Below, piece after piece: positions 25,133 through 35,700 of a stretch of 64,000 nt of DNA. Position numbers and translations under genes: made by a program. Every line of letters starts with the position of its first letter. Within the stretch, counting starts at the first letter, position 1. The notes under the pieces are model-generated. The model was not told the origin of the DNA and ran no database searches. It worked only from the letters and a program-made list of their open reading frames with translations. Source of the DNA: Chryseobacterium oranimense (lineage in GTDB: Bacteria; Bacteroidota; Bacteroidia; Flavobacteriales; Weeksellaceae); contig NZ_CP104203.1 in assembly GCF_025244725.1 (NCBI RefSeq), positions 1,984,001-2,048,000 of the forward strand, in the 5' to 3' direction.

Positions 25133-26230
25133 TTAAATGAAATAATTTACTGGGTTTGTTTTTTCAATAGATTTTGAAATTGCAAATGTACTAAATTTTT
25201 GTGACAAAATTTCAAATAATTGTTGAGTTACAAATTGTTCTGATTCATAATGGCCTATGTCACAGATCAACATTTTAGATTCTGCCTGAAAATAGTCGTG
25301 GTATTTAATATCTCCTGTCAGGTAAGCATCACATTTTTGGGATAAAGCTGCTTTTATACCGCTGGCACCCGATCCGCCCAGAACTCCTACTCTCTTTATT
25401 TTTTTATGGGTAAAATCGGAATGCTTAATGATCTCAAGACCAAACTTTTCTTTTACCATTCTTAAAAAATCTTCTTCATCCATTTCTGCTTCAAGTTCCC
25501 CGTACATTCCCAGACCAGAATATTGGTTTTCGTTATCCAACTGATAAATCTGATAAGCTACTTCTTCGTACGGATGTGCAGCCTTCATGGCAGAAACAAT
25601 TTTTCCCTTTTTATAGTCTTCAAAAATAACGGAGATCATATCTTCGTCGGCATTTTCACGGATATCCTGCTGTCCTGAGAAAGGATTTGAGCCTTCAACC
25701 GGCCTGAATGTTCCTTTCCCGTTCAAAGTAAAGCTGCATTCGTCATAAAAGCCTATATTTCCTGCTCCTGCTGCGAAAAGCGCTTCTTTTACATTTTCAG
25801 AGTGTTCTTTCGGAACAAATACGCTTAACTGTTTCAGGTTATTTTTTTTAGGCTGAAGGATTTTCAGATCTTTTAATCCAAGCTGGCGGCAAATTCCATG
25901 ATTCACTCCAAAAAAATCGTTATCAAATGCTGTATGGATGGCATAAATGGCAATTTTATTTTCAATAGCCTTCAGTACCGCTCTTTCTACATAATTTTTT
26001 CCGGTAAGAGATTTTAAACCGGAGAAAATAATGGGATGAAAACATACAATCAGATTACAGTTTCTCTGAATAGCCTCATCCACAACATTTTCCAGAGCAT
26101 CGTGGCATACAAGTATTCCGCTGACATTCCGATCCGGAACTCCGCACAGCAATCCTACATTGTCAAAATCTTCTGCCTGCTGCAGGGGAATACGGGTTTC
26201 TATTTTTGAAATTACTTCGCTTATTGTCAT
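25133..26230 (-). CDS. NIF3-like dinuclear metal centre hexameric protein
   Basis: A 365-residue protein of the NIF3/YqfO family. Members form ring-shaped hexamers with a two-metal site per subunit; the biochemical role (GTP cyclohydrolase I type 2 was once suggested) is unproven. The N-terminal half has CFHPIIFSGLK and IHTAFDNDFFGVNHG, which supply metal-ligand His and Asp residues. The middle (about 125-240) is the inserted PII/CutA-like domain of the YqfO type. The C-terminal GVLGGSGASGI, YLTGDIKYHD and ICDIGHYESE provide the remaining metal ligands. It is the first gene of a two-gene unit with the zinc-ribbon-family protein, divergent from the ion channel gene. Confidence 0.92.
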   Translation of the reverse strand: MTISEVISKIETRIPLQQAEDFDNVGLLCGVPDRNVSGILVCHDALENVVDEAIQRNCNLIVCFHPIIFSGLKSLTGKNYVERAVLKAIENKIAIYAIHTAFDNDFFGVNHGICRQLGLKDLKILQPKKNNLKQLSVFVPKEHSENVKEALFAAGAGNIGFYDECSFTLNGKGTFRPVEGSNPFSGQQDIRENADEDMISVIFEDYKKGKIVSAMKAAHPYEEVAYQIYQLDNENQYSGLGMYGELEAEMDEEDFLRMVKEKFGLEIIKHSDFTHKKIKRVGVLGGSGASGIKAALSQKCDAYLTGDIKYHDYFQAESKMLICDIGHYESEQFVTQQLFEILSQKFSTFAISKSIEKTNPVNYFI

Positions 26231-26239
26231 TTTATTCTG

Positions 26240-26247
26240 TATGTTTG
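26240..26247 (+). promoter_or_regulatory. -7 promoter box (TATGTTTG) of the ion channel gene
   Basis: Perfect TAnnTTTG match on the plus strand, 44 nt before the ATG at 26292, in the 61-bp gap between divergent genes. No well-spaced -33 TTG. Confidence 0.5.
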
Positions 26248-26291
26248 CTACGAAAATAACGATAATTTGTTAATTTTAAAAAACATTAAAA

Positions 26292-27119
26292 ATGGAAAGA
26301 GAGCATAATCTTGTTCCTGAAGACAAGCTTTGGAAAAGATTTCTTTACAGGGTTATCTACCGTGCCGATACGAGGCTTGGAAAGCTATTCGACATTACCT
26401 TGTTATCTCTTATTCTGATAAGCACTGCCATTATTATGATGGAAAGTGTTCCCCAGCTCGACAAAAAGTATCATTACACATTTTTGATCCTGGAATGGAT
26501 CATTTCCATCTTTTTCACCGCTGAATACTGTATGCGGATCAGTGTGCTTAAAAATAAAAAACATTATATTTTCAGCTTTTTCGGAATCATTGATTTTCTG
26601 GCTCTTGTCCCTTTTTACCTGAGTTTCTTTTTTCCTGTGACGAAATATTTCCTGATCTTCAGAATGCTTAGAATGCTGAGGGTTTTCAGAATCTTCAATC
26701 TTCTGGATTTTATGAATGACGGTTACCTGATTGTGCGTGCTTTAAAGAACAGCTCCAGAAAAATCTATATTTTCCTTCTGTTCCTCATTATTTTTTCGGT
26801 GATCGTAGGCTCGCTGATGTTTATGGTGGAAGGCGGAAGACCTGGTTTTGAAACAATTCCGCAGTCTATTTACTGGGCAGTGGTAACAGTAACTACAGTA
26901 GGTTACGGAGATGTATCTCCCATCACTCCGATGGGTAAATTTTTTGCTGTTATTTTAATGCTCGCCGGTTATTCTATTATTGCCGTTCCTACAGGAATTG
27001 TAACGGCAGAAATGCGCAACAAAAGACAGAATCTGGAGAAAATCTGTGACCAGTGCGGTAATGAAGATATAGATGACGATGCAAGATACTGTAAACAGTG
27101 TGGCAAGAAATTAGCTTAG
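26292..27119 (+). CDS. Voltage-gated-type potassium channel with C-terminal zinc ribbon
   Basis: A 275-residue six-helix ion channel. S1 to S3 lie at about residues 33-50, 62-80 and 93-114. S4 (about 121-137, LIFRMLRMLRVFRIF) carries arginines 124, 127, 130 and 133 at three-residue spacing, as in voltage sensors. S5 is near 158-178, and the pore loop has the K+ selectivity signature TTVGYGD at 201-207, followed by S6 (about 215-238). The soluble tail carries C252, C255, C267 and C270 as two CxxC pairs (CDQCGN and CKQCGKK), a zinc ribbon. Potassium conduction is well supported; actual voltage dependence and the ribbon's role are inferences. A 52-residue membrane protein gene follows in the same direction. 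Confidence 0.92.
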   Translation: MEREHNLVPEDKLWKRFLYRVIYRADTRLGKLFDITLLSLILISTAIIMMESVPQLDKKYHYTFLILEWIISIFFTAEYCMRISVLKNKKHYIFSFFGIIDFLALVPFYLSFFFPVTKYFLIFRMLRMLRVFRIFNLLDFMNDGYLIVRALKNSSRKIYIFLLFLIIFSVIVGSLMFMVEGGRPGFETIPQSIYWAVVTVTTVGYGDVSPITPMGKFFAVILMLAGYSIIAVPTGIVTAEMRNKRQNLEKICDQCGNEDIDDDARYCKQCGKKLA

Positions 27120-27164
27120 TATTTGGTATCAATATTAATCTATTAACCAAATACCACAAAAGTC

Positions 27165-27323
27165 ATGGAACCAAAAAAGAAAAATAAGCCTAACAGCCTG
27201 GTCATTATCCTTTTTTCTTTAATCGTATTAATGATCATTATTTATTTTATACTCGTAATGTTTTTCCCAACCATCTTTGAGCATATGACCACAGGTGATA
27301 TACAACCGGTACCTAATAAATGA
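27165..27323 (+). CDS. 52-residue single-pass membrane protein
   Basis: A short ORF from ATG at 27165 to TGA at 27323. It encodes a basic N-terminus (MEPKKKNKPNS), one strongly hydrophobic helix (about residues 11-34, LVIILFSLIVLMIII), and a short tail ending QPVPNK. It lies 45 bp after the K+ channel gene in the same direction and before a terminator, so it may be co-transcribed with the channel. Composition and position support a real gene, but no family was recognised. Its stop codon lies inside a dispersed 17-bp repeat. Confidence 0.6.
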   Translation: MEPKKKNKPNSLVIILFSLIVLMIIIYFILVMFFPTIFEHMTTGDIQPVPNK

Positions 27324-27359
27324 TAAATGATAAGTGATGAGCAATGAGTTATGAATAAT

Positions 27360-27391
27360 ATAAAAAAGACGGCTGGTGCCGTCTTTTTATT
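27360..27391. terminator. Bidirectional intrinsic terminator
   Basis: Stem AAAAAGACGGC / GCCGTCTTTTT (27363-27373 with 27378-27388), loop TGGT, with A and T tracts on both sides, between the plus-strand channel unit and the minus-strand T9SS gene. Confidence 0.88.
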
Positions 27392-27410
27392 TAAATATTG
27401 TTTATTCTGA

Positions 27411-28994
27411 CTATTTTTTGATTGCTTTGATCATCTGTTTGGATCCGTCTTTCATATTTAAAGTAACAAAATACAATCCTTGCTTCAGATCTCCTAAGTG
27501 AAGAGCAGAAGATGGATTTTCAATGGTTTTTACCAATCGTCCGGAAACATCGGAAACGGATACTGATTTTACCAGATCTGCTTTTGAAATATTCAATATA
27601 TCAGTAAACGGATTTGGATAAGCTTTAATATCTTCTTTGGCTTTGGTAGCTTCATATGTTGCCAGTGTTACAGATTCTACTTTAAAGTTATCGATAAAGA
27701 ATTCATAATCTTCAGTATCATTCACAGTTCCGTCGGAAGCATAAAATGCAAAGACTGTATTGGCTCCTGTGTAAGATGTTAAATTATATGAATAAGTAGT
27801 AGAGGCATTGGATGGTGCATTGGCTGCATTCCATGTCTGCAGAACCGTCCATGTAGTTCCTCCGTCACCGGATACTAAAAACTGAACTACATCATCAGAT
27901 CCCATAGCAGAAGGAGTAGTATCGAAAAATTCTGTAACTCCATAATCAAATTTAACTCTATATCCTCCCGCTGACAGATTGAAAGGTACGGTTTTCAGCC
28001 AGGCTGCAGTTCCGGTAAAGTAAAGGTTTATTTTAGCAGAGTTGTTACCATCTCCGGCATTAAGGAAATCTCCGTCATACCATAATTCTTCTGTATCATT
28101 AGGTCCTGTGGTTGCATCTCCTCCCGAAGCCTGTTCCCAGCAATTTCCCGGGAATGTGGAGAAATCATTGGTGTATGCCGTTGTAGGCACTACAACAGCA
28201 CAGTCGGTAGTAAATGTTGTTCCTAAAGACCATCCACTTCTGTCAGCAGCACTGCATACGGATCTTACCCATACGTAGTAGGTGGTTGCAGGAGTTAACG
28301 AACTTAAAGGAGTGGATAAAGTTGAGGCTCCTACACTTCCTGTGGCAGCAGTAGTACTTACCGGGGCTGTGTTGGTGGTAGAGTAATAATATTCATAGCC
28401 TACTCCAACAGTACTTGTTGGGGCTGTCCAGGAAATAGAAGCTGAATTTGAGGTAACAGTTCCGGAAGATAAATTATTGGGTGACAGACAGCTTGGGGCA
28501 GCTCCTATGACGACCGTATAGTCGTGGGCTTCTCCATAACCAGCTGTATTACAAGGCTCAGGTTGACTTGAGTACCGGTCTCCCACCCTCATCCTGTAAG
28601 TTCCGGGTGTAACTGTGGAAGGAATCGCTATGACACCGTTGGTAAATAGATCAGCTCCACTGGAAGCTTCAGCCACCAGCTCAGGGGCAGCATCATCAAA
28701 GGTTCCGTTATTATCAAAATCGATCCAGACCCGTACATTCTGATCCTCGTAGTCATGAGTAATATTAAAGGCATAGTTAACACCTGCATTCATATTAATG
28801 GTCTGAGCTGTATAATCTGCATATGCTGCCTGGGAACATCCCGTATCAAGATGGCTAAACCCGGCTGAGGGAATGGTAAAGCTGTCTATCATATCCCCTC
28901 CATTGCATCCGTTGGCAAATTCCGGCGTACAATAGGTCTGCGCAAAGGCACATGTGCTAATCGTTATTAAATTCACAAGTAAAATCTTTTTCAT
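27411..28994 (-). CDS. GEVED / fibronectin type III protein with T9SS type A tail
   Basis: A 527-residue secreted protein. I chose the ATG at 28994 (MKKILLVNLI), not a TTG two codons upstream, because it begins a clean signal peptide (about 1-18, ending CAFAQ). A GEVED-type domain covers about residues 40-165, with WIDFDNNGTFDD and GYGEAHDYTV. A fibronectin type III module follows (about 168-262, with ATTYYVWVRSVCS), then a jelly-roll/MAM-like domain (about 270-440). The T9SS type A tail (about 455-527) starts IKAYPNPFTDILNI and ends MIKAIKK. No catalytic motif was found; an adhesin-like surface role is inferred. Its tail is nearly the same as that of the next minus-strand gene. Confidence 0.9.
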   Translation of the reverse strand: MKKILLVNLITISTCAFAQTYCTPEFANGCNGGDMIDSFTIPSAGFSHLDTGCSQAAYADYTAQTINMNAGVNYAFNITHDYEDQNVRVWIDFDNNGTFDDAAPELVAEASSGADLFTNGVIAIPSTVTPGTYRMRVGDRYSSQPEPCNTAGYGEAHDYTVVIGAAPSCLSPNNLSSGTVTSNSASISWTAPTSTVGVGYEYYYSTTNTAPVSTTAATGSVGASTLSTPLSSLTPATTYYVWVRSVCSAADRSGWSLGTTFTTDCAVVVPTTAYTNDFSTFPGNCWEQASGGDATTGPNDTEELWYDGDFLNAGDGNNSAKINLYFTGTAAWLKTVPFNLSAGGYRVKFDYGVTEFFDTTPSAMGSDDVVQFLVSGDGGTTWTVLQTWNAANAPSNASTTYSYNLTSYTGANTVFAFYASDGTVNDTEDYEFFIDNFKVESVTLATYEATKAKEDIKAYPNPFTDILNISKADLVKSVSVSDVSGRLVKTIENPSSALHLGDLKQGLYFVTLNMKDGSKQMIKAIKK

Positions 28995-29017
28995 ATGCAA
29001 TTATTTTATGGTTTAAA

Positions 29018-29025
29018 CAAATTTA
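29018..29025 (-). promoter_or_regulatory. -7 promoter box (TAAATTTG) of the GEVED protein gene
   Basis: Perfect TAnnTTTG match on the minus strand, 23 nt before the ATG at 28994. Confidence 0.5.
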
Positions 29026-29064
29026 ATAAAAAAAATACAACAATCCTTTGATTAAAAAAGAAAA

Positions 29065-29086
29065 AAAGACAGCTTTTACTGTCTTT
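29065..29086 (-). terminator. Second terminator-like hairpin after the 1073-residue T9SS protein
   Basis: Eight-bp stem AAAGACAG / CTGTCTTT with a 6-nt loop and a minus-strand T-rich tract. It lies about 90 bp beyond the first terminator, as a possible back-up. Confidence 0.6.
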
Positions 29087-29173
29087 ATATTAATATTTTA
29101 ACTTTAAATTTCACAAATGAAGACTTAAAATAAATTTTTGATATCTCATAGTATCAAAAGGATGTGTATTTAT

Positions 29174-29202
29174 AAAAAAATAGCAGCCTTTCGGCTGCTA
29201 TT
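29174..29202 (-). terminator. Intrinsic terminator of the 1073-residue T9SS protein
   Basis: Perfect 10-bp stem AATAGCAGCC / GGCTGCTATT (29179-29188 with 29193-29202), loop TTTC, followed on the minus strand by a T run. Confidence 0.87.
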
Positions 29203-29226
29203 GGATTTAATTATGATCAATAAAAA

Positions 29227-32200
29227 TTATTTCTTAATTGCTTTGATCGTTTGTTTTGATCCGTCTTTCATATTAAGAGTTACAAGATATAATCCTTGTT
29301 TTAAATCTCCTAAATGAAGAGCTGAAGAAGGGGTATCAATAGTTTTAACCACTCTTCCTGCAACATCAACAATTGATACTGATTTCACTTTAGAGATATC
29401 TGAAATATTCAGGACATCTGCAAAAGGATTCGGGTATGCTTTAAGGTCATTCTTAGGTTGTGAAACTTCTGAAGTTGCTAATGCTGCATCATAAGCTGCA
29501 ATTTTAAATTGCCCCGTTGTAGTTGATGAATAATTCCACACACCTATAAGCAGTGTAGTTCCAGGAGTTTGTCCTGTTAATGAAATTTTAGAGAAATTAT
29601 TTGTCCCAGATGAGATATCATCATTACATCCAACTGAAGTTAATGTACCGCAAGAACCTGTATAAACTCCCATAACAGTATCGGTAACATTACTACCAGT
29701 AGCAGCAGCAGTTTCTATAGTTACATTTCCACTTGCAGGAACTACCACAGAATACCACACGTCTTTATAACCTGTTGTCTGACAGGCATGTACAGCTGTA
29801 GCATCGGATGTAGCTGTAGCACCAGCATTAGTATTAGTTACGGCATTTTGTGCAAATGAAGTTCCTACTGTCAATGGGGTAGCTCCAGAGCAATCATCGT
29901 TAGCAGGTGGAGGTGTTAATGTTGTAAATGTAACAACAGAAGACCAAACACTGTTATCAGTGGCACTACAAACAGATCTTACCCACACATAATAAGCTGT
30001 ACCACTACTTAGGGGCGTAAGTGTTTTAGTTGTCCCTGTAATACCTGTAATAGTAGCAGGAGTAGTACTTGTAGGAGCCGTATTTGTTGTACTATAATAT
30101 ATTTCATATCCGTTGCCAGGCGCAGTAGCCGGAGCTGTCCAAGAAATATCCGCACTTGTAGTAGTGATATTGGAAGATGTTATTGCAGTAGGTTCAGTAC
30201 AAGTTGGCGTAATATCTACATTGATATCATCTACATATAAATTGTATTGATTACTTGCTGAATAGGCATTAAATCCAAAATAATAAACACCTGATGTTGC
30301 CGGAGTGAAATCTACAAACGCACTCGTTGATGTACCTGTATTAATATTTGAATAATCTGCTAATGTATTATTCATACTTGCACTGCTAGCAGAAGTACCA
30401 TAAGCAACTTTTAGTTTTTCAACATAAGTTGTGCTATTATTACCATATCTGTATTTAATTCTATAAGAAACCCCAGCTGTTAAGTTAATTCCTTGAGTGT
30501 AAAACCATGCATTTGCTGCACTAGAAGAATTATATAAATAAGTCAACGTTTTACTAGTAAATCCATTAGCAGCAGGTGAGCTGGTAGTCCAGTTATTACC
30601 TGTTCCGGCATTTTCTAATGATGTACAAGATGGTAACGCAGGTGTTGTTACACTTTCAAAATCTTGAGTATAAGGAATGTTAGTAGCATTACATGCAGTA
30701 GTAAAACTTGTCGGTCCTGACCAAGAACTTGTAGCCCCTGAACCACAATTAGAACGTACCCAAACATAGTAGGTTGTAGCTGATGCCAAACTACTTAGCG
30801 GTGCAGAAGTTGTAGTACTTGTTGTACTTGGTGTTGTACCGGAAGTAGGAGCTGTATTACTTGTGCTGTAATAGATATGATATCCATTAGCAGGTGCAGT
30901 AGCAGGAGCCGTCCAGGAAACTGTTGCTCCGGAAGCAGTAACAGAAGCTGAAGTTAAAGCAGTAGGTGCTACACAAGACGGTGTAGTTTCTAATGTAAAG
31001 TCATCAACCCCTAAATACCATGGAGCACTTGTAGAAGATACATTTATAGCAAACATGTATACGCCTGAAGTAGCAGGCACAAATGTTTTAGTAACTTTTA
31101 CATACCCTGCAGCTCCGGCTGTTGTACCCTGAGTTGCCGTTATGAAAGCTCCTAAATCGGTTGCACCAGTAGTAGAAATAGAATTATTTACCAAAACATT
31201 TCCTGTATATCCTATATAAGATGAACTCGTTCCTCCTGTATTATAATAGAAAGAAAAATCATAAGAAGTTCCAGCAGTTAACTGGAAAGCAGGTGTCCAA
31301 AGCTGGCTTGCATTAGTATTACTGTATGCTATTGTCATATAGTTCGGCGTTGATTTCGGCACATTATAGGAAACCGAAGCCGTATTCATAGAAGCCCATG
31401 CTTTTGAACCTGTTACATTGGTCCAGCAAGAAGGCACAATTCCTGAACCGATATTAGACATATTGTCAAAGTTTTCAGTCCAAGGGAGCGCTGATATTGC
31501 AGCAGCAGGACCTGATACTGAAACAGGAGTTGAATTTGTTGTTATACCAGAGCCTGAACATGTAACAGCACAATAGAAAGAATCAGCAGCGCTTACCGTT
31601 GCAGTATATGTTGAGTTTGTTGCTCCCGCAATTGCCCCTGCATTATTATACCATTGATAAGAAACCCCTGTTCCTGCCGTAGAGTTTTGTAAACTTAATG
31701 TAGTTGAGTAAGGAGCAGAACACGTTGTACTTATGGCTGTTGCAAGAGTATTTCCAGGATTAGGAGCACCAGAACATGCTGTCGCAGTATAAGTAAGCTG
31801 TGTCTGATATCTTCTGGTTTGAGTAGTATAAGAAGTAGTTGTTCCAGCAATAGCTGCTGAATTACTTGTACCCATAGCCTGAGCAGATGTAGTAGTGTCA
31901 TATTTCCATTGGAACGCTCCTCCAGTATAAGGGCTTGTAAGAGTTCCTGAAGGAACCCAGTCAATATATACTTCAATAGCACCTCCTGCATAGCTGAAAG
32001 TGTTTGCTGTATTATTTGCAAAGGTCACCCAACCTGCAGCTGCAGGGAAGTTGTTAGTACTATTAATCGTAGCACTGTAAAACAAGGTAGCCCCACCAGT
32101 CATTGTATCCCAAGCCGTACCGCTAGCTAAGGCTGTGGCAGAACTATTTTTAAGATACACATTTAAGGTCCAGGCATTAGAACCAGATACATTAAAGGCT

Positions 32201-32448
32201 GTTGTCTTATAGTATCCAATGCTATTGATTGATGCTCCTGAAACAACAGATGCACCTGCTAAATCAGTAGCAGTAAGCAGTTGTACCGATTTCGAATAAT
32301 GATATGTACTGGCACCACTCGAACGGTAAATAGGATCACCATTAGTACCGGCAGTAGCTGTACTAGCTCCTGTACCTATGGTTACAGTAGTTTGTGCCGT
32401 TATTCCCATGGTGAGAAAGACTAAGCACATTAGTAAAAGTTTTTTCAT
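29227..32448 (-). CDS. Large multi-domain Ig / fibronectin III surface protein with T9SS type A tail
   Basis: A 1073-residue Ser/Thr-rich secreted protein. A signal peptide (about 1-18, ending GITAQ) is followed by a beta-rich N-terminal domain (about 20-225, opening TVTIGTGASTATAGTNGDP) and an Ig-like module (about 230-315). At least two jelly-roll/MAM-like units follow, one opening LPWTENFD and the other IPYTQDFE, alternating with fibronectin III modules that share TYYVWVRS or AYYVWVRS. A pre-peptidase-like domain (about 880-990, NDDCSGATPL) precedes the T9SS type A tail (about 1000-1073, LKAYPNPFADVLNI to TIKAIKK). No enzyme domain was seen. It is probably a cell-surface adhesin or matrix protein. 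Confidence 0.9.
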   Translation of the reverse strand: MKKLLLMCLVFLTMGITAQTTVTIGTGASTATAGTNGDPIYRSSGASTYHYSKSVQLLTATDLAGASVVSGASINSIGYYKTTAFNVSGSNAWTLNVYLKNSSATALASGTAWDTMTGGATLFYSATINSTNNFPAAAGWVTFANNTANTFSYAGGAIEVYIDWVPSGTLTSPYTGGAFQWKYDTTTSAQAMGTSNSAAIAGTTTSYTTQTRRYQTQLTYTATACSGAPNPGNTLATAISTTCSAPYSTTLSLQNSTAGTGVSYQWYNNAGAIAGATNSTYTATVSAADSFYCAVTCSGSGITTNSTPVSVSGPAAAISALPWTENFDNMSNIGSGIVPSCWTNVTGSKAWASMNTASVSYNVPKSTPNYMTIAYSNTNASQLWTPAFQLTAGTSYDFSFYYNTGGTSSSYIGYTGNVLVNNSISTTGATDLGAFITATQGTTAGAAGYVKVTKTFVPATSGVYMFAINVSSTSAPWYLGVDDFTLETTPSCVAPTALTSASVTASGATVSWTAPATAPANGYHIYYSTSNTAPTSGTTPSTTSTTTSAPLSSLASATTYYVWVRSNCGSGATSSWSGPTSFTTACNATNIPYTQDFESVTTPALPSCTSLENAGTGNNWTTSSPAANGFTSKTLTYLYNSSSAANAWFYTQGINLTAGVSYRIKYRYGNNSTTYVEKLKVAYGTSASSASMNNTLADYSNINTGTSTSAFVDFTPATSGVYYFGFNAYSASNQYNLYVDDINVDITPTCTEPTAITSSNITTTSADISWTAPATAPGNGYEIYYSTTNTAPTSTTPATITGITGTTKTLTPLSSGTAYYVWVRSVCSATDNSVWSSVVTFTTLTPPPANDDCSGATPLTVGTSFAQNAVTNTNAGATATSDATAVHACQTTGYKDVWYSVVVPASGNVTIETAAATGSNVTDTVMGVYTGSCGTLTSVGCNDDISSGTNNFSKISLTGQTPGTTLLIGVWNYSSTTTGQFKIAAYDAALATSEVSQPKNDLKAYPNPFADVLNISDISKVKSVSIVDVAGRVVKTIDTPSSALHLGDLKQGLYLVTLNMKDGSKQTIKAIKK

Positions 32449-32741
32449 ATGTAGTAAAATAAAATTAGAGGGTAAAAGTAAACAAATATTTCATAAAAAA
32501 TCAAAAATTATCTTAAAACATTAAACACAATAATACAAAACATCAGAATCAATACCACAAATCAAATAAACGTTTAATTTTACTGTTAAATCACCAATAC
32601 CAGACATCTCATTAATTCATTGATTTACAATAAATTACATCAAAATAAAAAATCACAAATAATAGATAAATTTCAACTTAACATAAAATATTTTTTTGTA
32701 AATTTTTATCAACAATTACACTTTATTTTTATCATTAAACT
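32449..32741. other. AT-rich intergenic region upstream of the 1073-residue protein
   Basis: About 290 bp of very A/T-rich sequence between the dnaE terminator and the T9SS gene. No ORF, structured RNA or perfect -7 box was recognised; the nearest resemblance is AAATATTTG on the minus strand near 32484. It presumably holds the promoter of the 1073-residue protein gene. Confidence 0.4.
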
Positions 32742-32764
32742 AAAAAAGCGGCAAAATGCCGCTT
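32742..32764 (-). terminator. Intrinsic terminator of dnaE
   Basis: Eight-bp stem AAGCGGCA / TGCCGCTT with a 3-nt loop, followed on the minus strand by a T run, 25 bp beyond the dnaE stop. Confidence 0.85.
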
Positions 32765-32788
32765 AATAACTCTAATTTTTACAAATTA

Positions 32789-35700
32789 TTAATTCAGATA
32801 AAATTCATACTTATTAAGAAGTTGAATATCCTTAATCAAATCTCCGTTCAGGTCTACGGAATGTTTCATGGACTGAACTTCAATCTGTGAATCATCCTCA
32901 ATATTTTTAATAAAGAATTTAAGCTTCTGGTTTCCTTTATTTCTTTCAAGAACCGTTCTGAAAAAGTCAAGGTCTTCAGGGCGTACATCCATCACGTCCA
33001 TCACCAGGGAAATACTTTTCGCAAACCGTTCAAAAGCTTCCTGAAGCTCTATAACATCAACTACATTCACAAACACCCTTCCATCTTTCACCTGTGCAAA
33101 TTTTATTTTAAAAATGACAAATCTCTGAACTTCCAGCTTTTCTTTCAGGCGCATATAATCCCTGTCCCCCAATCTGAAGGAATAAGATCCGGAATAATCT
33201 TCCAAAGTAACAAAAGCAACTTTTTCACCACTTCTGAAACCATCCTGCACCCGGTATTCCGTAATTAAACCAGCTACCGTATATTCCTTTCCGACGCCAC
33301 CATTCTCTCTTTCTTTCTGAACGGTTTTCCAGTCTTTCTTTTTCTCTTCAAAAAGCTCTTCCTGCTTATTGGAAAAAGCCTGCTCTTTGTAAGCATCCAC
33401 CTCATCCAGGTTCAAAAACAGGAAATTACCCTTAGGTTCAGCCTTTTTTGTTACTTCTTCTATGATTTCCTCTTCTCCTTCCCCTACTGACATATCGTCT
33501 GAAACAATTTCAATAAGGTCTACTGTTTCATCCTGGGAATCTTTTTCCAGAATTGGGACTTCATCGGTTACCGGCTTTTCTTCATCTTTTTCCAGGACAC
33601 TTTTTTTAGAAAGCCTGCCCTGCATAAACTGGAACTGATATTTGAATTCATCCAGCGGGTGAGCAGACAGGTAGAATCCGATAATTTCTTTCTCTTTATT
33701 AAGCTTGTGCATATTAGGCCATTCCGGGCATGGAAGCAGTTTAGGCTGCTCTATCTGTACCTCATCGGCAAAATCAGCAAAAAGAGAGTGCTCCATTTCA
33801 TTTTTACTTTCCTGGAAACTTTGCCCGTACCTGATGAGTCTCTCCAGGTTTGTTTTTCCGGACATATCAACGTCAAAATACTGACCTCGGTGATAAGAGC
33901 CCAATTCGTCGAAAGCTCCGGCCAGCACTAAACTTTCCGCCACTCTTTTATTCATCTGGGAAGGCATGATCCTTTCAAAGAAGTCATAGATATTTTTAAA
34001 TCTGCCGTTGGCTCTTTCCCTCGTTATAGCTTCACTTGGCCCTTCTCCGATTCCTTTAATCGCTCCAAGACCAAAACGGATCTGCCCTTTTTCGTTTACT
34101 GAGAATTTGTACTGGGATTCATTGACATCCGGTCCTAAAACATCCACTCCAATACTCTTACAGTCTTCCATGAACATGGTAATAGAATCTGTATTGTTGA
34201 TGTTATTACTCATTACACTTGCCATATATTCAGCCGGATAATTGGCTTTCAGGTAAGCAGTATGATAAGCAATTAATGCGTAGCAGGTCGAGTGGGATTT
34301 GTTGAAGGCATATTCCGCGAAAGCCTTCCAGTCGTTCCAGATTTTATTTAAACGGTCTTCATCAAGGTTATTTTTCTTGCCTCCTTCAATGAATTTCGGG
34401 TACATTTTATTCAGAACATCAATCTGTTTTTTACCCATAGCTTTCCTCAATGTATCGGCTTCACCTTTAGTAAAGTTGGCAAGCTTCTGGGATAAAAGCA
34501 TTACCTGCTCCTGATATACGGTAATTCCGTAAGTTTCTTTTAAATATTCTTCGGTTTCAGGAAGATCATAAACAATTTCCTCGATTCCGTGCTTTCTGTT
34601 AATAAAGTTCGGGATATATTTGATAGGTCCCGGACGGTAAAGCGCATTCATGGCAATAAGATCGGCAAAAACAGTAGGTTTAAGCTCTCTCATGTATTTC
34701 TGCATCCCCGGACTTTCGTACTGGAAAATCCCAACGGTTCTTCCTTCTTTAAAAAGCTGATATGTTTTTGCATCATCAAGCGGAATTTCATCCGGATCGA
34801 GATCAATGTTATGTCTCTGCTTGACCAGTTTCATAGCATCCTTAATGATTGTAAGGGTACGCAGACCCAGGAAGTCCATTTTCAGGAGCCCGGCACTTTC
34901 AGCGACTGAGTTATCGAACTGGGAAACCAAAATATCAGCATCTTTTGCCGCAATGGTAATCGGAACAAGGTTACTTACATCTTCAGGGGTGATAATTACC
35001 CCGCAGGCATGAATTCCGGTATTCCTGATGCACCCCTCCATTTTTTTGGCACTGGCCAGGACATCGAAACGGGGGTCCTCGGGATTATCCAGAACCATCC
35101 TCATTTCATCCACCAGCATCTGTTCCTCAGGTTTCAGCTTATCATATTTAGCTAAAGCTTTGGCAATATTCATTCCCGGACTTGGAGGGATGAGTTTTGC
35201 AATATTATTGGTATCAGGAATAGGAACATCCAGAACCCTTCCGGCATCTTTAATTGCAGATTTTCCACCCAGAACTGAGTATGTAATGATCTGTGCCACC
35301 TGACTCTGACCATATTTTTCTATTACCCACTTAATGATTCTGTCACGTCCTTCATCATCAAAATCGATATCAATATCGGGCATGGACACCCTTTCCGGAT
35401 TCAGGAATCTCTCAAAAAGGAGGTCGTATTTAATAGGGTCAACATTGGTAATCCCAATACAATAGGCTACCGCTGAACCTGCCGCAGAACCCCTTCCGGG
35501 GCCTACCCAAACGCCCATATTCCGGGCTTCGTTACAAAAATCCTGTACAATAAGGAAGTATCCGGGATAACCGGTATTGGCAATTACATCAAGTTCGAAA
35601 TCAAGACGTTCCTTGATTTCATCTGTAATTTCTTCATATCTTTTTCTTGCCCCTTCATAAGTTAAATGAGTAAGATAGGCCATCTCTCCTCTTTTCCCTC

